Below, in pieces: positions 6,591 to 7,798 of a stretch of DNA of 7,798 bases (the first letter of the stretch is position 1; each line of letters begins with the position of its first letter). This stretch comes from DATLFI01 sp035524895 (GTDB lineage: Bacteria > Acidobacteriota > Thermoanaerobaculia > Multivoradales > Multivoraceae). The DNA lies in the NCBI GenBank assembly GCA_035524895.1, contig DATLFI010000278.1:1-7798 (forward strand), in the 5' to 3' direction. Under the pieces are notes generated by a model, which had not been told where the DNA came from, made no database searches, and was given only the letters and a program-made list of their open reading frames with translations. The translations under genes and the position numbers were made by a program.

Positions 6591-7798
6591 CTACGAGGTC
6601 GCCGCTCCGGCCGTGACCGACTCCGGCTCGAGCGGCGCCACGTGGTAGAGGCCTTCCACCTCGCGCCACGGAAACGCCCTTCCATCCGTCGCGAAGCGGG
6701 CCCCGTCGAGGACCCACTCGGTGACTCCGCTATCGCACTCGTCCCCGCCTGCGACCTCGACGAACCCGCCGTCGCGAAAGAGGTGCCGGGCCGGGGTGTT
6801 GCGGTCCGTCGGGACGAGTCTCGCGGTGACCGTCGGCGACCGCTCCAAGGCAGACTCCACTGCGCTTCCGAGGAGGATCCGCTCCACGCCCAGACCGATC
6901 ACCCGGCAGCTCATGACGAAGAGCTCGACGCGCGCGCCGAGCACCACGCACGCGCCGACCAGCCCGTGATCGCCGAAGCGGTCCGCGACGCGCATCGCGA
7001 AGAGCTCCCTGCCTTCCTCACCGGCGAGCAGGGCGCGAAGCTCGTCCTTGCCGAAGCGGATCCCGGTGGTGTTGAACTGGTTGGTGCGCTGCACCAGCTC
7101 GGCGATACGGTCGAGCAGCGCAGGGTCGTTGACGCGCCCCACTTCGACCCGCACCTCCAGGGAACGCACGTAGTCGTCACCGTCGATCGTTTCCTCCCTC
7201 ACGCGGCGGCGACCGACCTGCTCCTTCATCATCCGCGTGCGGTTCCTCGACTCGACGGTGACCGACGGCACCTGGAACTCCGGTCCGGTCAGCAGCCGAG
7301 AACGCACCGTGAACAGGTTGTCGCCGAGAACCAGCACCTCGGCCAGGTAGCGGCGCACCTTGTCGCGCTCCACCGGGTTGTCGTCGATGAAGACCGCGGC
7401 GTCGAGGCCCAGGTCGAGCTCGGAAACGATGCTGCGGATGTTGTCCACCTTCTCGTTCCAGTCGATGCGATGCGTAACGAAGTCGTCGAGCCCGAGCAGG
7501 AACGAAGCGCTCCGCTCCGGGTAGCGCCAGTACTTGCGCACCACGGCCTCGTCGTTCTTGCTGCAGCAGGCCAGCAGGAAGCCGCGGTGCTGGAGCGCCC
7601 GCAGCGCCTCGTGGATGCCGAACCAGGGGCTGAGGTCGACGCGTCCGTGGTTGAGCGCGCCGCCGCCGAACGGCGATTCGGTCTCCGCCAGCACGCCGGG
7701 CCACAGCGTGTTGTCGAGATCCACGATCACCAGCTTCTTGCGACCGATGCCGCGGATCGCTTGCAGCATGTCGAGCTGCTCGCGCGCGAGCAGCCGCT
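6591..7798 (-). CDS. FkbH-like HAD-IIIC/GNAT protein, 5' end probably outside the window
   Basis: The gene reads leftward from the window edge to TAG at 6593-6591. Numbering is from ATG 7769-7767, which gives 392 residues. VDLDNTLW (16-23) is HAD motif I with Asp17 and Asp19; Ser70 (CCSKN), Lys107 (NEKVDNI) and the acidic pair Asp129-Asp130 (FIDDNPVERD) are the other HAD motifs. The C-terminal half holds the FkbH hallmarks RTNQFNTTG (228-236), DRFGDHGLVG (263-272) and SCRVIGLGVE (287-296) in a GNAT-like acyltransferase domain. FkbH proteins load a glyceryl group from 1,3-bisphosphoglycerate onto an acyl carrier protein in polyketide-type pathways; other members serve unknown pathways. The frame is open through the last 29 bases, encoding LLAREQLD before the Met, and the ATG has no clear ribosome binding site. 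Many homologues have an extra N-terminal domain, so the true start is probably off-window; a short FkbH starting at this ATG is the alternative. Confidence 0.9.
   Translation of the reverse strand, partial: RLLAREQLDMLQAIRGIGRKKLVIVDLDNTLWPGVLAETESPFGGGALNHGRVDLSPWFGIHEALRALQHRGFLLACCSKNDEAVVRKYWRYPERSASFLLGLDDFVTHRIDWNEKVDNIRSIVSELDLGLDAAVFIDDNPVERDKVRRYLAEVLVLGDNLFTVRSRLLTGPEFQVPSVTVESRNRTRMMKEQVGRRRVREETIDGDDYVRSLEVRVEVGRVNDPALLDRIAELVQRTNQFNTTGIRFGKDELRALLAGEEGRELFAMRVADRFGDHGLVGACVVLGARVELFVMSCRVIGLGVERILLGSAVESALERSPTVTARLVPTDRNTPARHLFRDGGFVEVAGGDECDSGVTEWVLDGARFATDGRAFPWREVEGLYHVAPLEPESVTAGAATS

Noticed and set aside
5758..6717. Minus-strand open frame (319 codons) opposite the DUF4097-like gene
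   Set aside because: It overlaps both the DUF4097-like gene and the 3' end of the FkbH-like gene and has low-complexity composition.

Overview
The window is a GC-rich bacterial chromosomal segment. G or C dominates third codon positions, GTG and TTG starts are plausible, and gaps are short. It holds six protein-coding genes, five on the plus strand and one on the minus strand running off the right edge. The taxon cannot be fixed from this sequence. Secreted beta-repeat proteins, an ECF sigma/anti-sigma pair and an FkbH-type enzyme suit a GC-rich environmental lineage such as Acidobacteriota or a proteobacterium, but that is a guess. I see no tRNA, rRNA, CRISPR array, transposase or phage gene.

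Layout from left to right. Bases 1-101 carry a compact hairpin, probably the terminator of a gene outside the window. A type-B carboxylesterase follows (102-1817), apparently exported as a lipoprotein, with an intact Ser-Glu-His triad. A second hairpin lies just after it. Next is a compact three-gene unit: an ECF sigma factor (1953-2489), a single-pass membrane protein resembling RseA-type anti-sigma factors (2564-3271), and a secreted protein built from three copies of a roughly 106-residue repeat (3328-4626). This unit ends in a strong 12-bp hairpin (4635-4661). A YegS/DgkB-type lipid kinase (4720-5685) and a secreted DUF4097-like protein with a ladder of Asn-Gly-Gly motifs (5764-6564) follow. 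Convergent to these is an FkbH-type HAD/GNAT protein (6591 to the window end), probably missing its N-terminus.

The most coherent system is sigma factor, membrane anti-sigma and exported triple-repeat protein, which looks like a cell-envelope sensing or stress module. The nearby lipid kinase and DUF4097-like protein fit an envelope theme, but no shared regulation is visible. The FkbH-like gene suggests that a specialised-metabolite or carrier-protein-linked pathway may continue to the right of the window. The least explained element is the triple-repeat protein, whose repeat family I do not recognise.
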